Shown: positions 41,001-49,697 of the stretch, in pieces | How the letters are laid out: each line of letters begins with the position of its first letter | Numbering within the stretch: the stretch's first letter is position 1 | Source: Saprospiraceae bacterium | GTDB taxonomy: Bacteria; Bacteroidota; Bacteroidia; Chitinophagales; Saprospiraceae | DNA length: 64,000 nt | Direction: 5' to 3' | NCBI GenBank assembly: GCA_016718205.1 | Contig: JADKEB010000008.1 | Span: 124,001-188,000, forward strand | The notes under the pieces: generated by a model | What the model was told of the DNA's origin: nothing | Databases searched by the model: none | Seen by the model: only the letters and a program-made list of their open reading frames with translations | Position numbers and translations under genes: made by a program

Positions 41001-44000
41001 ACACGGGTTTTCAACTTCTACGATATACAGATATTCCTGACTTTCATTACCGAAATTGACCCATTTGCCATTTGTATGTTTTGATCTGACATATATAGAG
41101 TCATTCCTTTGATTCAATGGTGTGATGTTAGCATCAACGGGAAATCCAGATTCCCAGTTTAAATAGTTTGAAGGGTGATTGTTATACCAGCTGAAATCTC
41201 CTTTTCCTACAGCATCTCTCAATCCAATGATATAATCTTCACTTGTATTCCACTCCAGATATTTGTTCAGTACCCACTGGTTTTCAGTTGAATTGTTCAT
41301 CTGTACCAGATAACCGCCTACGGCTGCTGCTATTTTTGCAGCAACTCCTGGTATTGCCTTATGCTTGGAGACATAATAGTGATGAGGGGCATTTTTTCCC
41401 GGATTTAAGAATTCTCCCACGTAGGTAAATCCTGGAATATTTGGAGCATCACATGGAAGACACTTAGAAGGATTCATCCTCCTGATAAGTATTTTACTCA
41501 AATCACATTCATCATATGATCCGTCATTGACGTGATGAGCATACACGTAGGCTTCACCTTTTGAGTTCAACCCTGCTACAGTTTCTCCTTTGCAAATGGC
41601 TGTAGGGGCAGTATTATCTTCGACTTTTACTGTAAATGATATTTGATGGGAGTTTAGACACTCGTCATAAGCCCTCACAGTGATAACATGTGCCAATCCT
41701 GATGCAGCAAGCTTAATCTTAGTGGGTTGTTTGATATTTCTAATAATACCACCCGAATAGATGATATCGATTGTCACTTCATTATTGCAAGTATCTATTG
41801 CCACAGGTACAGGAACTAAATACTCACCTGCGCAATCATGACCTGATGTTGAGATGGTGACATTTGGAAGCGGCTCAATTCTTGGACCTTTAGTATCCAA
41901 AATTTCAATCACTTGCTCATGTGTTCGGTGTTGATATAATGAACCACACTGCTCATATACGTGCCAGGTTCTGATAATTTTTTTAATACAACCTGCTTTT
42001 AGCTCTTTATCCGTAAACCATGAAACAATATTACAAATATCTGTCCCTGTAGGGTAAATATGATATGGCCCAAATTTAGGTCTTCCATATTCGACAGGAC
42101 TTGGTCTGCCCTCGGCGTCTAATTTGAGAGAATCACATGATACTGCTGTCATTTTGATTCTGTCAACAGGGAATGTCAATATTCCTCTGGCAACTGATAG
42201 ATTTGGTCTCAATACAGTAATGCGCAATCTACATGTATCTGATCTGTTTCCAAATTTGTCAGTGGCCAGATACACTCTGTCTATATATTTCAGAATTGTG
42301 TCATGACAGACCGGAGTGACAGTCTCACTAACGATTACATTTTGTACCGGTCCTCCACAATTATCTCTTTCAAAGGGGCCATCAAAGTTAGCTAAAGCAA
42401 AACATGTCAATTCTATGTTTTTACACAGAGCAACAGGTGGCATCTTATCTTCCACTGTGATCCAGGACCAGCAAGAATTACCACTGCATATTTCTATTAA
42501 TTTTGCCATCACTTTTGTGCCTGCATGTTCTTTGGTAACTGTAGCGTTTGGAATTGGATTACCTTTGGAATCTGTAAGCATTACTACATAGGAAGTTTCA
42601 TTAGGTAGAACACCAGCAGCCAGCATTGATGGTGTAATCAGTAATGAACAATGCTCGCCCAATCCAACTTTCATATCTCCACTGCATACCATAGACCCAT
42701 TGGGAGTATTACTAACAGATACATTTAATTCTCCAGGTGAACTACATTGACCTCTTGCAAAAACTCTGATGTTTTGATTTCCGATAGCTGACCATAGTGT
42801 ATCTAAGATGGGACCTCTATTCCATAATGTGTCTGTAGTTTGAGAAGAACCATCAGCATCCACAACCCAATCATAAATAATAGGGCCCCCGGCGGTGGAA
42901 ACCACAGTAGCAACATATTTTGACGATCCACTGCTTAAACATACTCCGGCAGGGCCAGTAAGGTTTACTTTCGTTAAACTACAAAATCCTGCCACATTTG
43001 ATATAGTTTCTGTTTCTCCAAATTTATTTATAAAAGTTACACTGAAACCTTTACCATCTATTTGAAGTGCTTTAAATACATAATCATCATAATCATCCGT
43101 ATGATATTGAGTCTTTAGAATATATGGATCAGACAGTGGAAGGGGGTTTCCTCTCGTACTTGTAGTATCATACAGCCCTTCAGATTGGAAAACACGCCAT
43201 TCATCACCTTTGATGCCGGCAAATTTGATATAAGTTCCAATCATCCCATTTACAGATGTTGTACCAACAATACATTGACCTGAGCAAAAATCAATCACAG
43301 GAGGGCATATTAATGAGATATCGTATGAACTTACATCATCGTCGGTGAGTCCCTTTTTTTCTATAATATCACTACCGTCAGCTGGTAAAGAACTTAAACC
43401 CAAATTCGATTTTTGAATACCGTATTGATCATATATTTCACCTATAGCAACCTTATTTTTGATGATAATAGGGTGCACAGCCCGGTCATTTACCTGACAT
43501 CTTATTGTTGCCCGGTGTGTTGCTCCCGGTTGTAAATTACCCGAAAAAGTTATTGATTTTTCTGCAACATCACCTGAGAGAGTCCATGAGCTGTCAATCA
43601 AAGTCAAATATATTGGCAAATAATCTCTAAGTAGTACTCTGGATACTGGTGCCTGGCCTAAGTTTTTGATGTCCAGAAAGTAATTAACTATGGTACCCAC
43701 GACTACTCTACGCAGCACAGCATGTTTTCTTATGGACAAATCTATAAATTGTACACTCACTATAGCCGGATCATGGTCGTCCTCATCCAGTACATTGTGA
43801 TCAGTGATCATGTTATCAGTTTCAGTATTAGGTTGACCTCCTTTATCATTTTTATCATTTCGATCGGGTGTCGAATCAAAGTCAAGATTTGCGGTAGTGC
43901 CGGAGCACTGCATACCATTGATTTCAGCATAATTCACAATTTGTTTAATAGTTGAATCACTGCTTAACTTATATTTGATGTTGTAATCCCTACAAGTATT

Positions 44001-46631
44001 AGGAGCTAAAGTCTGAGTGTCCCGATATATAAGGTATTTCCTATCTGTAGACAAAACCCATTTTAAGGAGTTTTCAGCAGCAATATAGGTGAGACTATCA
44101 CTGGTGTAATTAACAACTTCGATTGCTTTAGCATCAAGATTTCCTTGATTACAGACGGTGGATGTAATAGTTACCAAAGATCCGGGTGAAAGAACTTTTT
44201 CTTCTATGAATCTATGCATCAGAGCCAAATCACACACTTTTGGAAAATCTTTACTAAAACCATCTTCCGGTTCATTAAAACATGTTTTTATATCAGAGAT
44301 TTGGACTCCATTACCATCGATAGCAGACAGAATGGAAGCTTCATTATCAAAATTGATATTTTTGATGCTTGCATCAAATGTCAATGCTAAAAAAGAAGTG
44401 TCAGAATCACCAGGAATTAATTTTTTATTTTTAACAATTTTCAGTAAACCTCCTGAATTTGTCCAACCAAGGTTAATACCAGTGTCAAATAAATATCCTG
44501 TAGGCAGTTTGTCCCCAATCTCTATGGATGACATATCAAAACCACTACTATTTTTTACAACAATTCTGAATCGTACTACATCTGTCACTTTGACAGCATT
44601 GTCATTCAGTACTGTTTTAGTGATTTTCAAATCGCAGTTCCCTGCAGGTGATAGTCCTATGTCAAAATTATGCCTGATATTTTCAACGTAAATTTCCATC
44701 ACACCGCAAGGCAGGGTTGCTTTTCCATCACTATTGATATGATCCTGATCGACAACATTGCCGGTAAGATTATAGTAATGTGAGTTAAACACATAGCTGG
44801 TAGTTGATGTATTGAAATGTTTTAGATCAATCCCAACATAGTATTTTCTATTACTTACTATTCCTTCTGCTACATTTGAATCATTAAAATAATATCGTCC
44901 GTAGGTATCCGTTACTGTGGATGATACCAATGTACACTGATCGTCATATAAATGCAATGAGACATCAGCAATACCCGATTCATCAGCATCCTGAATACCA
45001 TTCTTATTTGTATCTACCCATACCAGATTACCGATCTCAGTTACTGCACTAGGACAAATAGCCGTAATATCCCCAAAACCCGATGCTTTTCCAAAAAGCA
45101 CTTCGGTTTGTCTGGTATATAGTTCTTTTGCACCTAATAATGTACCGTTACTAGTACTGTATCTATGTAATCCTCCTGAATATGATTCTCTGTGGGGATC
45201 AAAAACGGCCGAAACCACAGAACCTTGTCCAGGCATCACATAAATACCACCTAAAGTAGTTTCAGGATGATATCCAGGGTTTTCAACCCAAAAATCGTAA
45301 CTAAAAAACTCTTTGCCAGAAGCACTTCTGTCTTCAAGTTCCCAACCATTATCTTTTTTAAATGCTATGATCAAGTCACCTTTTTGCTCATCCAGTCTGC
45401 TCTCAGCCGAGTTACAAAACATATGTCCAATCCTGTCTGATAATGCTAGGATCATATCTCCTTTATCACTAAAATCTATATCCGTCAACCAATGATAGGG
45501 TACTGAATTAAGTATTGGGGTATCAGTCCAATTGGCACCTGCACTAACAGTCACACCTGTTTCTGAAAAAGTCTTCAAAATCGGGTCAAAGGCCAAGACT
45601 TTTGCAATATCACCTGGCTTTGTGATTCCAAGGTAAATTTTACCTTCATGATACTTCAGGGCAAATGCATGATATCCTGCGCCTGGTATTTGAAAGGTTT
45701 CAGTAGATCCTTTTACAGGATTGTCTATATCAATCTTTACTAAAGTATTATTATATATATTTACAACATACAAAAATCTATCGTCTGGTGAAACAGAAAT
45801 TCCACCTAATCCGATTTTGCCTACCTGATGACCATAGCTACATTTTGTTTCGTCAGTTTCAGTCAATGTACCTACATCAACTCCAAGATCCTTCAAATTT
45901 ACAAAAAGAGTAGTAGAATACATCCCACCATTTAACCTTGATATAAAAATGGCATCATGTCCTTCCTTCAAACCGGAATGTTGTTTTACAAATGAAGAAC
46001 TGAAAATCTCTTTGGTATTCCTTCTATAAGCAAGACCCCAAATAGAACCAGTCTCTCCATGCATCGCAAATTTTCTGGCACCAGTGAGGGTGTCAAAGCC
46101 ATATTTGATGGCTACTATAGTTGGTTCAGATACATTGCCTGTCGATGTAGAACCTCTCACAAAACACGTAGTGATAATCTCAGTTTCTTCATTGCACAAT
46201 GATTTTTGCTCACCTACACCATAACTAATATTGCATGCAGGCACTTGTACAAATTGCACATTCGTGCCATTACTAACACCTGATTTTGTATGACCATACG
46301 ATGGTACATCTCCAAATGTCAACCGGACTTTTGTACCATCTATAAGACCAGCAATACTAAATGAGCCGGAATTTCCTGAAATGGCCGAACCAAGTAATTG
46401 GTTTTCAGCACCATATACCTGAACCAAAACCCCTGATTTTCCTGTCTCAGATGATTCAAAAATACCATTTAGATTGTTGTCAATGAAGACTCGACCCTCT
46501 ACAGTTCTGCTGGCGGGGGAGCATTGAGAAAAACCTCCGGTAGGAAGTAACATGCTAAAGAGGGCAATTATTACAAATACGTAACAATTTAGTGTCAGTA
46601 TATGACACGGGTTTTTCATACTGTTTTTCAT
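35001..46631 (-). CDS. Giant secreted multidomain surface protein with T9SS C-terminal domain
   Basis: 3876 residues. Order: signal peptide (1-36); SdrD B-like domain (GRVFIDNNLNGIFESSETGK, ~42-110); beta-propeller-like region (~155-520); second SdrD B-like domain (GNLVWVDTNKNGIQDADESG, ~525); three DUF11-like units (~665, 801, 959); HYR/Ig-like domains with the recurring RTWxVxDWC motif; a C-type-lectin-like domain (~1731-1880, YIIGLRDAVGKGDFSWYNNH, NYLNWESGFP); ten tandem ~71-residue Ig-like repeats (~2325-3034); HYR domains; dockerin-like pair (GVSTMDLIFIQRHIL ... AADVNRDYRITAADLTMLRK, ~3535-3595); T9SS sorting domain (LMGNTPNPWNQSTEIKFFLP to the end). Probably a cell-surface adhesin or matrix protein. 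No frameshift over 11.6 kb. Confidence 0.93.
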   Translation of the reverse strand: MKNSMKNPCHILTLNCYVFVIIALFSMLLPTGGFSQCSPASRTVEGRVFIDNNLNGIFESSETGKSGVLVQVYGAENQLLGSAISGNSGSFSIAGLIDGTKVRLTFGDVPSYGHTKSGVSNGTNVQFVQVPACNISYGVGEQKSLCNEETEIITTCFVRGSTSTGNVSEPTIVAIKYGFDTLTGARKFAMHGETGSIWGLAYRRNTKEIFSSSFVKQHSGLKEGHDAIFISRLNGGMYSTTLFVNLKDLGVDVGTLTETDETKCSYGHQVGKIGLGGISVSPDDRFLYVVNIYNNTLVKIDIDNPVKGSTETFQIPGAGYHAFALKYHEGKIYLGITKPGDIAKVLAFDPILKTFSETGVTVSAGANWTDTPILNSVPYHWLTDIDFSDKGDMILALSDRIGHMFCNSAESRLDEQKGDLIIAFKKDNGWELEDRSASGKEFFSYDFWVENPGYHPETTLGGIYVMPGQGSVVSAVFDPHRESYSGGLHRYSTSNGTLLGAKELYTRQTEVLFGKASGFGDITAICPSAVTEIGNLVWVDTNKNGIQDADESGIADVSLHLYDDQCTLVSSTVTDTYGRYYFNDSNVAEGIVSNRKYYVGIDLKHFNTSTTSYVFNSHYYNLTGNVVDQDHINSDGKATLPCGVMEIYVENIRHNFDIGLSPAGNCDLKITKTVLNDNAVKVTDVVRFRIVVKNSSGFDMSSIEIGDKLPTGYLFDTGINLGWTNSGGLLKIVKNKKLIPGDSDTSFLALTFDASIKNINFDNEASILSAIDGNGVQISDIKTCFNEPEDGFSKDFPKVCDLALMHRFIEEKVLSPGSLVTITSTVCNQGNLDAKAIEVVNYTSDSLTYIAAENSLKWVLSTDRKYLIYRDTQTLAPNTCRDYNIKYKLSSDSTIKQIVNYAEINGMQCSGTTANLDFDSTPDRNDKNDKGGQPNTETDNMITDHNVLDEDDHDPAIVSVQFIDLSIRKHAVLRRVVVGTIVNYFLDIKNLGQAPVSRVLLRDYLPIYLTLIDSSWTLSGDVAEKSITFSGNLQPGATHRATIRCQVNDRAVHPIIIKNKVAIGEIYDQYGIQKSNLGLSSLPADGSDIIEKKGLTDDDVSSYDISLICPPVIDFCSGQCIVGTTSVNGMIGTYIKFAGIKGDEWRVFQSEGLYDTTSTRGNPLPLSDPYILKTQYHTDDYDDYVFKALQIDGKGFSVTFINKFGETETISNVAGFCSLTKVNLTGPAGVCLSSGSSKYVATVVSTAGGPIIYDWVVDADGSSQTTDTLWNRGPILDTLWSAIGNQNIRVFARGQCSSPGELNVSVSNTPNGSMVCSGDMKVGLGEHCSLLITPSMLAAGVLPNETSYVVMLTDSKGNPIPNATVTKEHAGTKVMAKLIEICSGNSCWSWITVEDKMPPVALCKNIELTCFALANFDGPFERDNCGGPVQNVIVSETVTPVCHDTILKYIDRVYLATDKFGNRSDTCRLRITVLRPNLSVARGILTFPVDRIKMTAVSCDSLKLDAEGRPSPVEYGRPKFGPYHIYPTGTDICNIVSWFTDKELKAGCIKKIIRTWHVYEQCGSLYQHRTHEQVIEILDTKGPRIEPLPNVTISTSGHDCAGEYLVPVPVAIDTCNNEVTIDIIYSGGIIRNIKQPTKIKLAASGLAHVITVRAYDECLNSHQISFTVKVEDNTAPTAICKGETVAGLNSKGEAYVYAHHVNDGSYDECDLSKILIRRMNPSKCLPCDAPNIPGFTYVGEFLNPGKNAPHHYYVSKHKAIPGVAAKIAAAVGGYLVQMNNSTENQWVLNKYLEWNTSEDYIIGLRDAVGKGDFSWYNNHPSNYLNWESGFPVDANITPLNQRNDSIYVRSKHTNGKWVNFGNESQEYLYIVEVENPCGFSESLKFCCDDVVTNPHIVVFRAVDKSGNWNECMVNVTVQDKFVPKITCPNDATIDCSQAYDDMDLSGFGRPTVIDACNPQDSMLRPVFKLNSCRVGTIERTFRAYDGVNSATCTQIITVTSDEKNRFNPKRDVDFPNEFYEVKDKCSAADLEPDNLPTGHGRPAIRQTACSMASATHKDEIFTFATGACYKILRTWTVIDWCEMARLGGSYVPERFVQTIKVNNTVPPFFVGDIPERDTFVTAEGNCTNAIVNLEVTGRDACTPDNQLRRIVKIDNGNDGIYEHSITGVGHINRITNRSFPVGISRVQWSFEDACGNIVTRDQIILVQSSGKPVAVALEKISVSVEPWDVDGDGKPDVEKVCINAASLDASSYSTCCEGKPLRFSFSANPDSTKMCFDCRHVGKNIIIQLWVHDCNGKTDFVNVKIDVQDNNSSDICKDLCVDNPVVVLISGNNNICQGRSTTLTAQGATGYIWSTGENTASITVNPPITTSYTVIGTGLFGCADTASITVNVIPSPQVTITGGNICSGGSTTITATGGGNYLWSTGATTAAISVSPVSSTTYTVTVTGANGCTSALSRIVSVSQPPVVEITGNNSVCINQPTTLTATGGASYIWSNQATASSITVTPLSNTTYTVTATDTNGCTATGSITVTVNGLTINPVITGDTSICIGESTVLTASGGISYRWSTSSTNTSITVSPTANTSYSVTITDSNGCTGIANKTVIVNPNPTVTISGATVFCSGNPLTLTASGAITYLWSTGQTTSSISVSPAAPTVYRVTGTDSNGCVDTDTIRVILGDLSNVSITGDNLICPGDSTTLRVVGGVSYVWSTGSTIDSIRVSPSVTTTYSVTVTVPNGCTAVLTRTVTLRTLPTATISGNLTICPGSSTMLTASGGASFIWSTGATSATIVVNPSVSTNYSVTVTDINGCRGSSSVTVNTLTPPNIQISGDNTICQGDSTILTASGGNSYIWSTGATTNQIIVRPTSTTTYTVTATGANGCTAISSVVVTLSNPPTVAIAGVDTVCTGISTLLTASGGGTYVWNTGATTASINVTVNVATIFIVTVTDINGCTASASKQVNTFNPPNVNITGDLVICIGESTTLTASGGVSYIWSTQATSSSITVSPTVTTPYTVTVTDSKGCSATRTATVSVDPGTLICSTRNFTAHLGPNGSVTISPADISTGSMGSCPNITARVTPAMFFCNDADRTITVTLIVKNTITNDSLTCTAQVTVRDTIDPVISCPANLTVNCETFDPNAPLSTYGNATATDNCPVGLTIIEGPVIRNLNICNAGQIIRTFVATDRSGNSTQCVQIITVRISGILTVADIAFPPNITVTNCQGIDTSRTGRARITRTLGLCSRVSISFTDNPPHQNPLCAQVITRTWRVIDTCQLLAGTNNGIFSFNQTITITNQPPVINGPAVLNVIADNEECIGTLEGVFHNAIGCNITLLSNSQNNLPSFDISGQYPVGSTTVTFTVRDACNNIVTRDVIVQVTDTSQLRIRCIKAFPEMTDQLFVDAPVSMYYEITTNCDDNREVIASFSSSNQNDNIKRWNCSDVNTVFSFSIYFFHEGQSTHFFTCNNAISRTVDPNNFCGSVRPVVSGNVKTENNHAVKDVAVSLDGSNSDPVMSDKDGNYKFPDMPTGGKYDVIPTKNTGILDGVSTMDLIFIQRHILGIESLKSPYQLLAADVNRDYRITAADLTMLRKVILGVQDHFGDNKSWRMVDKNHKFPDPASPHSTPLPEKYHINSLDNSMEINWVGVKIGDVNGSYTANANDNFTVSRAADYNLIINKAVSSVTGKSIPVSAAFDQNMTGIQFSAFVGPIENIKIHSGLMDVHDYHYSYADGILRMSWHNPEGIKVNKGDVMFNIEIKSSENIQNNLYLTKLIKSELYSAGDETHTLGFRNVEIDGDKFMLMGNTPNPWNQSTEIKFFLPTNGEVAVRVRDITGRVIYTGKEYMDKGENIIILNADQLNGSGVLLYDITFGNEVKTMKMLNIR
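37530..39660 (-). repeat. Ten tandem ~213-bp coding repeats within the giant gene
   Basis: Each unit encodes the pattern I-x-G-x-x-x-I-C-x-G-x-S-T-x-L-T-A-S-G-G, x-S-Y-x-W-S-T-G-A-T-T, S-I-x-V-x-P, T-x-Y-x-V-T-V-T-D-x-N-G-C. Units are 69-73 residues. Each keeps two cysteines (in the ICxG and NGC segments), which could form one disulfide per Ig-like fold. The units are diverged rather than identical, so this is an old expansion. Confidence 0.85.
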
Positions 46632-46657
46632 TATTTGACCTTAGTTTAATAAAACAT

Positions 46658-46693
46658 CAAATGACCTGCAAGACCGAAATGGCAGGTGATTTG
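46658..46693 (-). promoter_or_regulatory. Leader stem-loop upstream of the giant gene
   Basis: CAAATGACCTGC (46658-46669) and GCAGGTGATTTG (46682-46693) pair over 12 positions with one mismatch, 26 bases before the giant gene's start codon, so it would lie in its mRNA leader. A -7-like CAAATATA (minus TATATTTG) is at 46825-46832. The rest of 46694-46929 is AT-rich with nothing recognised. Confidence 0.35.
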
Positions 46694-46929
46694 AAAAAAG
46701 AACAAAATTTTATGGAATAACTTACCAAAGATTTAACCGAAAAAATCTTCAGATGTATTCAAAAAATATTTTACTGTTTTGTGCGGGACACTATTATTTT
46801 ATGTAATAAATACAATAGATGGGGCAAATATATAAATTTGTTTTAATATGAAGTATTTTTTATTCATAAAAATTTAAAAAAAAACATTTATATAAAAATT
46901 GTTTCACGCTGCATATTGACAACTTATCA

Positions 46930-46937
46930 TACTTTTG
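46930..46937 (+). promoter_or_regulatory. Putative -7 promoter element for the RlmI-like gene
   Basis: TACTTTTG matches TAnnTTTG, 24 bases before the ATG at 46962. No properly spaced TTTG -33 was found. Confidence 0.4.
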
Positions 46938-46961
46938 TCCAAAAAAAAATAAAAATCTAAC

Positions 46962-48146
46962 ATGCTTCATTCAATAATCACCCTGAAAAAGGGAAAAGAA
47001 ATATCAGTTTTGAGAAAACATCCCTGGGTTTTTTCAGGAGCTATTTCCACCGTTGATAATGGAGTGAAGGATGGTACTATCGTTGAAATCGTAAGCTGGG
47101 ATAAATCATTCTTAGCTATGGGACACTATCAAAGTGTTAGTTCGATAGCTGTCAGAATTATTTCGTTTGAGCCCACACCAATCGACTTGAATTTTTGGAA
47201 ATTGAAAATTTCAGCTGCATTACAATACAGAAAAGCTGTAAGCTTACCAAACCAAAAAACTAACTGCTACCGACTGATACATGGTGAAGGTGATGGTCTA
47301 CCCGGTTTGATTATCGATATTTATCATGACATAGCGGTGATCCAATGTCATTCTGCAGGAATGTACCTGGCAGCACAAGATATTGCAAGCTCCATTTCTG
47401 CCTGTATGCCCGAACAGATTCGGCATATTTATCTAAGAGCAAAAGATACCCTTCCCGATTCACTAAAAACAGATATCAATGATCATTTTATACTCGGAAA
47501 TAAAAATGAAACAACTGTAAAGGAAAACGGAGTAAACTTTAAAGTCAATGTTGAAAGCGGACAAAAGACCGGCTTTTTTCTTGACCAAAGAGAAAACAGG
47601 TCATTAGTGGGTTCAGTTTCTGAAGGCAAGTCTGTGCTTAATTGTTTTTGTTATACAGGAGGTTTTTCACTATTTGCACTTATGGGAGGAGCACAGCAGG
47701 TTGACTCTATAGACATTTCCCAAAAAGCTGTGGATCTGATGGAAGAGAATGTATTATTAAATCAATTTGCCGGAAAGCACAATAGCTACTGCGAAAATGT
47801 GATGACTTATCTTACGACTCCAAATAATGTGGAGTATGATATCGTGATAGTAGATCCACCGGCATTTGCCAAAAGTCTTCATAAAAGGCATAATGCTGTT
47901 CAGGCATATAAGCGCCTAAATAGCTTAGCTTTAAAAAAAGTAAAACCAGGGGGTATGCTCTTTACTTTTTCTTGTTCTCAGGTGGTGGGAACACAACTTT
48001 TCTATGACACCATTGTGGCAGCAGGCATGGAGTCAGGAAGAAATATTAGGGTAGCGAAATCATTAAGTCAGGGCCCTGATCATCCTATAGGACTCTTCCA
48101 TCCGGAAGGCCATTATCTCAAAGGGCTTCAGCTTTTTGTGGATTAA
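46962..48146 (+). CDS. rlmI: Class I SAM-dependent 23S rRNA (cytosine) methyltransferase, RlmI-like
   Basis: 394 residues. N-terminal PUA domain (SVLRKHPWVFSGAISTVD, MGHYQSVSSIAVRII), central EEHEE-like segment (NCYRLIHGEGDGLPGLIIDI), then the Rossmann methyltransferase core: KTGFFLDQRENRSLVG, SAM-binding VLNCFCYTGGFSLFALMGGA, and catalytic IVDPPAFAKS with a second motif FTFSCSQVV supplying the cysteine. RlmI methylates C1962 of 23S rRNA in E. coli; the same target is inferred. Confidence 0.9.
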   Translation: MLHSIITLKKGKEISVLRKHPWVFSGAISTVDNGVKDGTIVEIVSWDKSFLAMGHYQSVSSIAVRIISFEPTPIDLNFWKLKISAALQYRKAVSLPNQKTNCYRLIHGEGDGLPGLIIDIYHDIAVIQCHSAGMYLAAQDIASSISACMPEQIRHIYLRAKDTLPDSLKTDINDHFILGNKNETTVKENGVNFKVNVESGQKTGFFLDQRENRSLVGSVSEGKSVLNCFCYTGGFSLFALMGGAQQVDSIDISQKAVDLMEENVLLNQFAGKHNSYCENVMTYLTTPNNVEYDIVIVDPPAFAKSLHKRHNAVQAYKRLNSLALKKVKPGGMLFTFSCSQVVGTQLFYDTIVAAGMESGRNIRVAKSLSQGPDHPIGLFHPEGHYLKGLQLFVD

Positions 48147-48164
48147 ACCAATAGTTTTGACTTA

Positions 48165-48325
48165 AGACACTGTTAAAAAATAACTGATACATTTTGTCTC
48201 GTTCTTTTGCTCTTTTTCTGCGTTGTAAAATCGTTAAATAGTTAAGGCTATTCGTCTCATTTACGCCTTGAAAAAGAACAAATTAACTTCGCCAATTCTG
48301 CACCATTTATTTATTAACAGAGTCT
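48165..48325. repeat. 161-bp palindromic intergenic element, copy E2
   Basis: Terminal arms AGACACTGTTAAAAAATAA (48165-48183) and TTATTTATTAACAGAGTCT (48307-48325) pair at 17 of 19 positions. The interior (CGTTCTTTTGCTCTTTTTCT then GCGTT, central AATAGTTAAGGCTATT) aligns with copy E1, while the arms do not share E1's sequence. Starts 19 bases after the rlmI stop. The remaining bases up to mnmA hold its promoter. Confidence 0.75.
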
Positions 48326-48410
48326 AACTATAAACATTTTGAACTACCAATAATTCATTCCTTATGATTATTGACAAGTTACCATGATAATACAGTGGCA
48401 AAAAAAAACA

Positions 48411-48418
48411 TATCTTTG
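48411..48418 (+). promoter_or_regulatory. Putative -7 promoter element for mnmA
   Basis: TATCTTTG matches TAnnTTTG, 26 bases before the mnmA ATG. The -33 position has no clear TTTG. Confidence 0.4.
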
Positions 48419-48444
48419 CGACAATTACCAATATATCACAATAA

Positions 48445-49554
48445 ATGAGTAAAAATGGTCGGGTGCTGGTAGCCATGAGTGGCGGTATAGATAGTACTGT
48501 TGCTGCTATGATGCTCCACGAACAAGGGTATGAAGTGGTTGGAATCACGATGAAAACCTGGGATTATGCGAGTGCCGGGGGATCAAAAAAAGAAACTGGT
48601 TGTTGCTCCCTTGATTCTATCAATGATGCCAGGCAGGTTGCTGTAAATATGGGATTTCATCATTTTATAGTAGATATTCGTGATGAGTTTGGTGACTATG
48701 TCATCGATAATTTTGTAGAAGAATATATCGCCGGCAGAACACCAAATCCTTGCGTACTATGTAATACTCATATCAAATGGAATGCCCTACTCAAGCGTGC
48801 TGATGCTATGGATTGCGAATTTATTGCCACCGGCCACTATGCTATCATCAAAGAGATGAATGACAGAAAATTTATTTCAAAAGGACGGGATGACCGCAAA
48901 GACCAGTCCTATGTTCTGTGGGGCCTGACTCAGGAATGCCTGGAAAGGAGTTCATTTCCTTTAGGCACATATAGCAAACCTGAAATCAGACAAATGGCCA
49001 AAAACTTTGGATATGAAGAATTAAGTAAAAAGGCCGAAAGCTATGAAATCTGTTTTGTACCTGACAATGATTACAGAGGTTTTCTGAAAAGGCGGGTTCC
49101 TGATTTGGAAGAAAGAGTCAAAGGTGGAACCTTCGTAAATGCTTCCGGTGATATTTTAGGTACACATGATGGATATCCATTTTATACTATAGGACAAAGA
49201 AAAGGTTTGGGTGGTGGTTTTAAAACCCCTATGTTTGTTACTGAAATTTTACCTGATTCAAATACGGTGGTTTTGGGCGAAATCGATGAATTGATCAGAA
49301 ATGGCATGACAGTAAGTCAAATCAATCTCATGAAGTATGAAAGTCTGATAGAAGGACAGGAATCAGTCACTCAGGTGAGATACAATGATAAAGGTGTGAT
49401 GTCTTCACTACATGGTGAAGGTGAAAATATTAGGGTAGAATTTTATGCCAATGTAAGAGGTATTGCTCCGGGACAATCGGCAGTATTTTATGAAGGAGAT
49501 GACGTCATAGGCGGTGGCATCATCGTAAACAGCGCAAGAAACCCAAAGGGGTAA
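48445..49554 (+). CDS. mnmA: tRNA-specific 2-thiouridylase MnmA
   Basis: 369 residues. Introduces sulfur at C2 of the wobble uridine (U34) of Lys, Glu and Gln tRNAs. PP-loop VAMSGGIDSTVAAMML, ITMKTWDYA, catalytic Cys in RTPNPCVLCNTHIKW, tRNA-binding IATGHYAIIK, second catalytic Cys in SYEICFVPDNDYRGF, and the C-terminal beta-barrel beginning at YTIGQRKGLGGGF. Length is typical. Confidence 0.96.
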   Translation: MSKNGRVLVAMSGGIDSTVAAMMLHEQGYEVVGITMKTWDYASAGGSKKETGCCSLDSINDARQVAVNMGFHHFIVDIRDEFGDYVIDNFVEEYIAGRTPNPCVLCNTHIKWNALLKRADAMDCEFIATGHYAIIKEMNDRKFISKGRDDRKDQSYVLWGLTQECLERSSFPLGTYSKPEIRQMAKNFGYEELSKKAESYEICFVPDNDYRGFLKRRVPDLEERVKGGTFVNASGDILGTHDGYPFYTIGQRKGLGGGFKTPMFVTEILPDSNTVVLGEIDELIRNGMTVSQINLMKYESLIEGQESVTQVRYNDKGVMSSLHGEGENIRVEFYANVRGIAPGQSAVFYEGDDVIGGGIIVNSARNPKG

Positions 49555-49697
49555 AATAATTTTACAGAATAAATTACTGTTTTTTACGTTATGCTATGAT
49601 TATGGATTTTAGAGCATTGACATTAGGCCCTAATCATCAAAATTAAAACATTTTCTTAATCATATCATTTTAGACATTCATATCAAAATTTTACTAT

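Noticed and set aside
35979..46000. Many plus-strand frames of 60-180 codons opposite the giant gene
   Set aside because: They mirror the reading frame of the minus-strand giant gene, have low-complexity Val/Thr-rich translations without family features, and no promoters.
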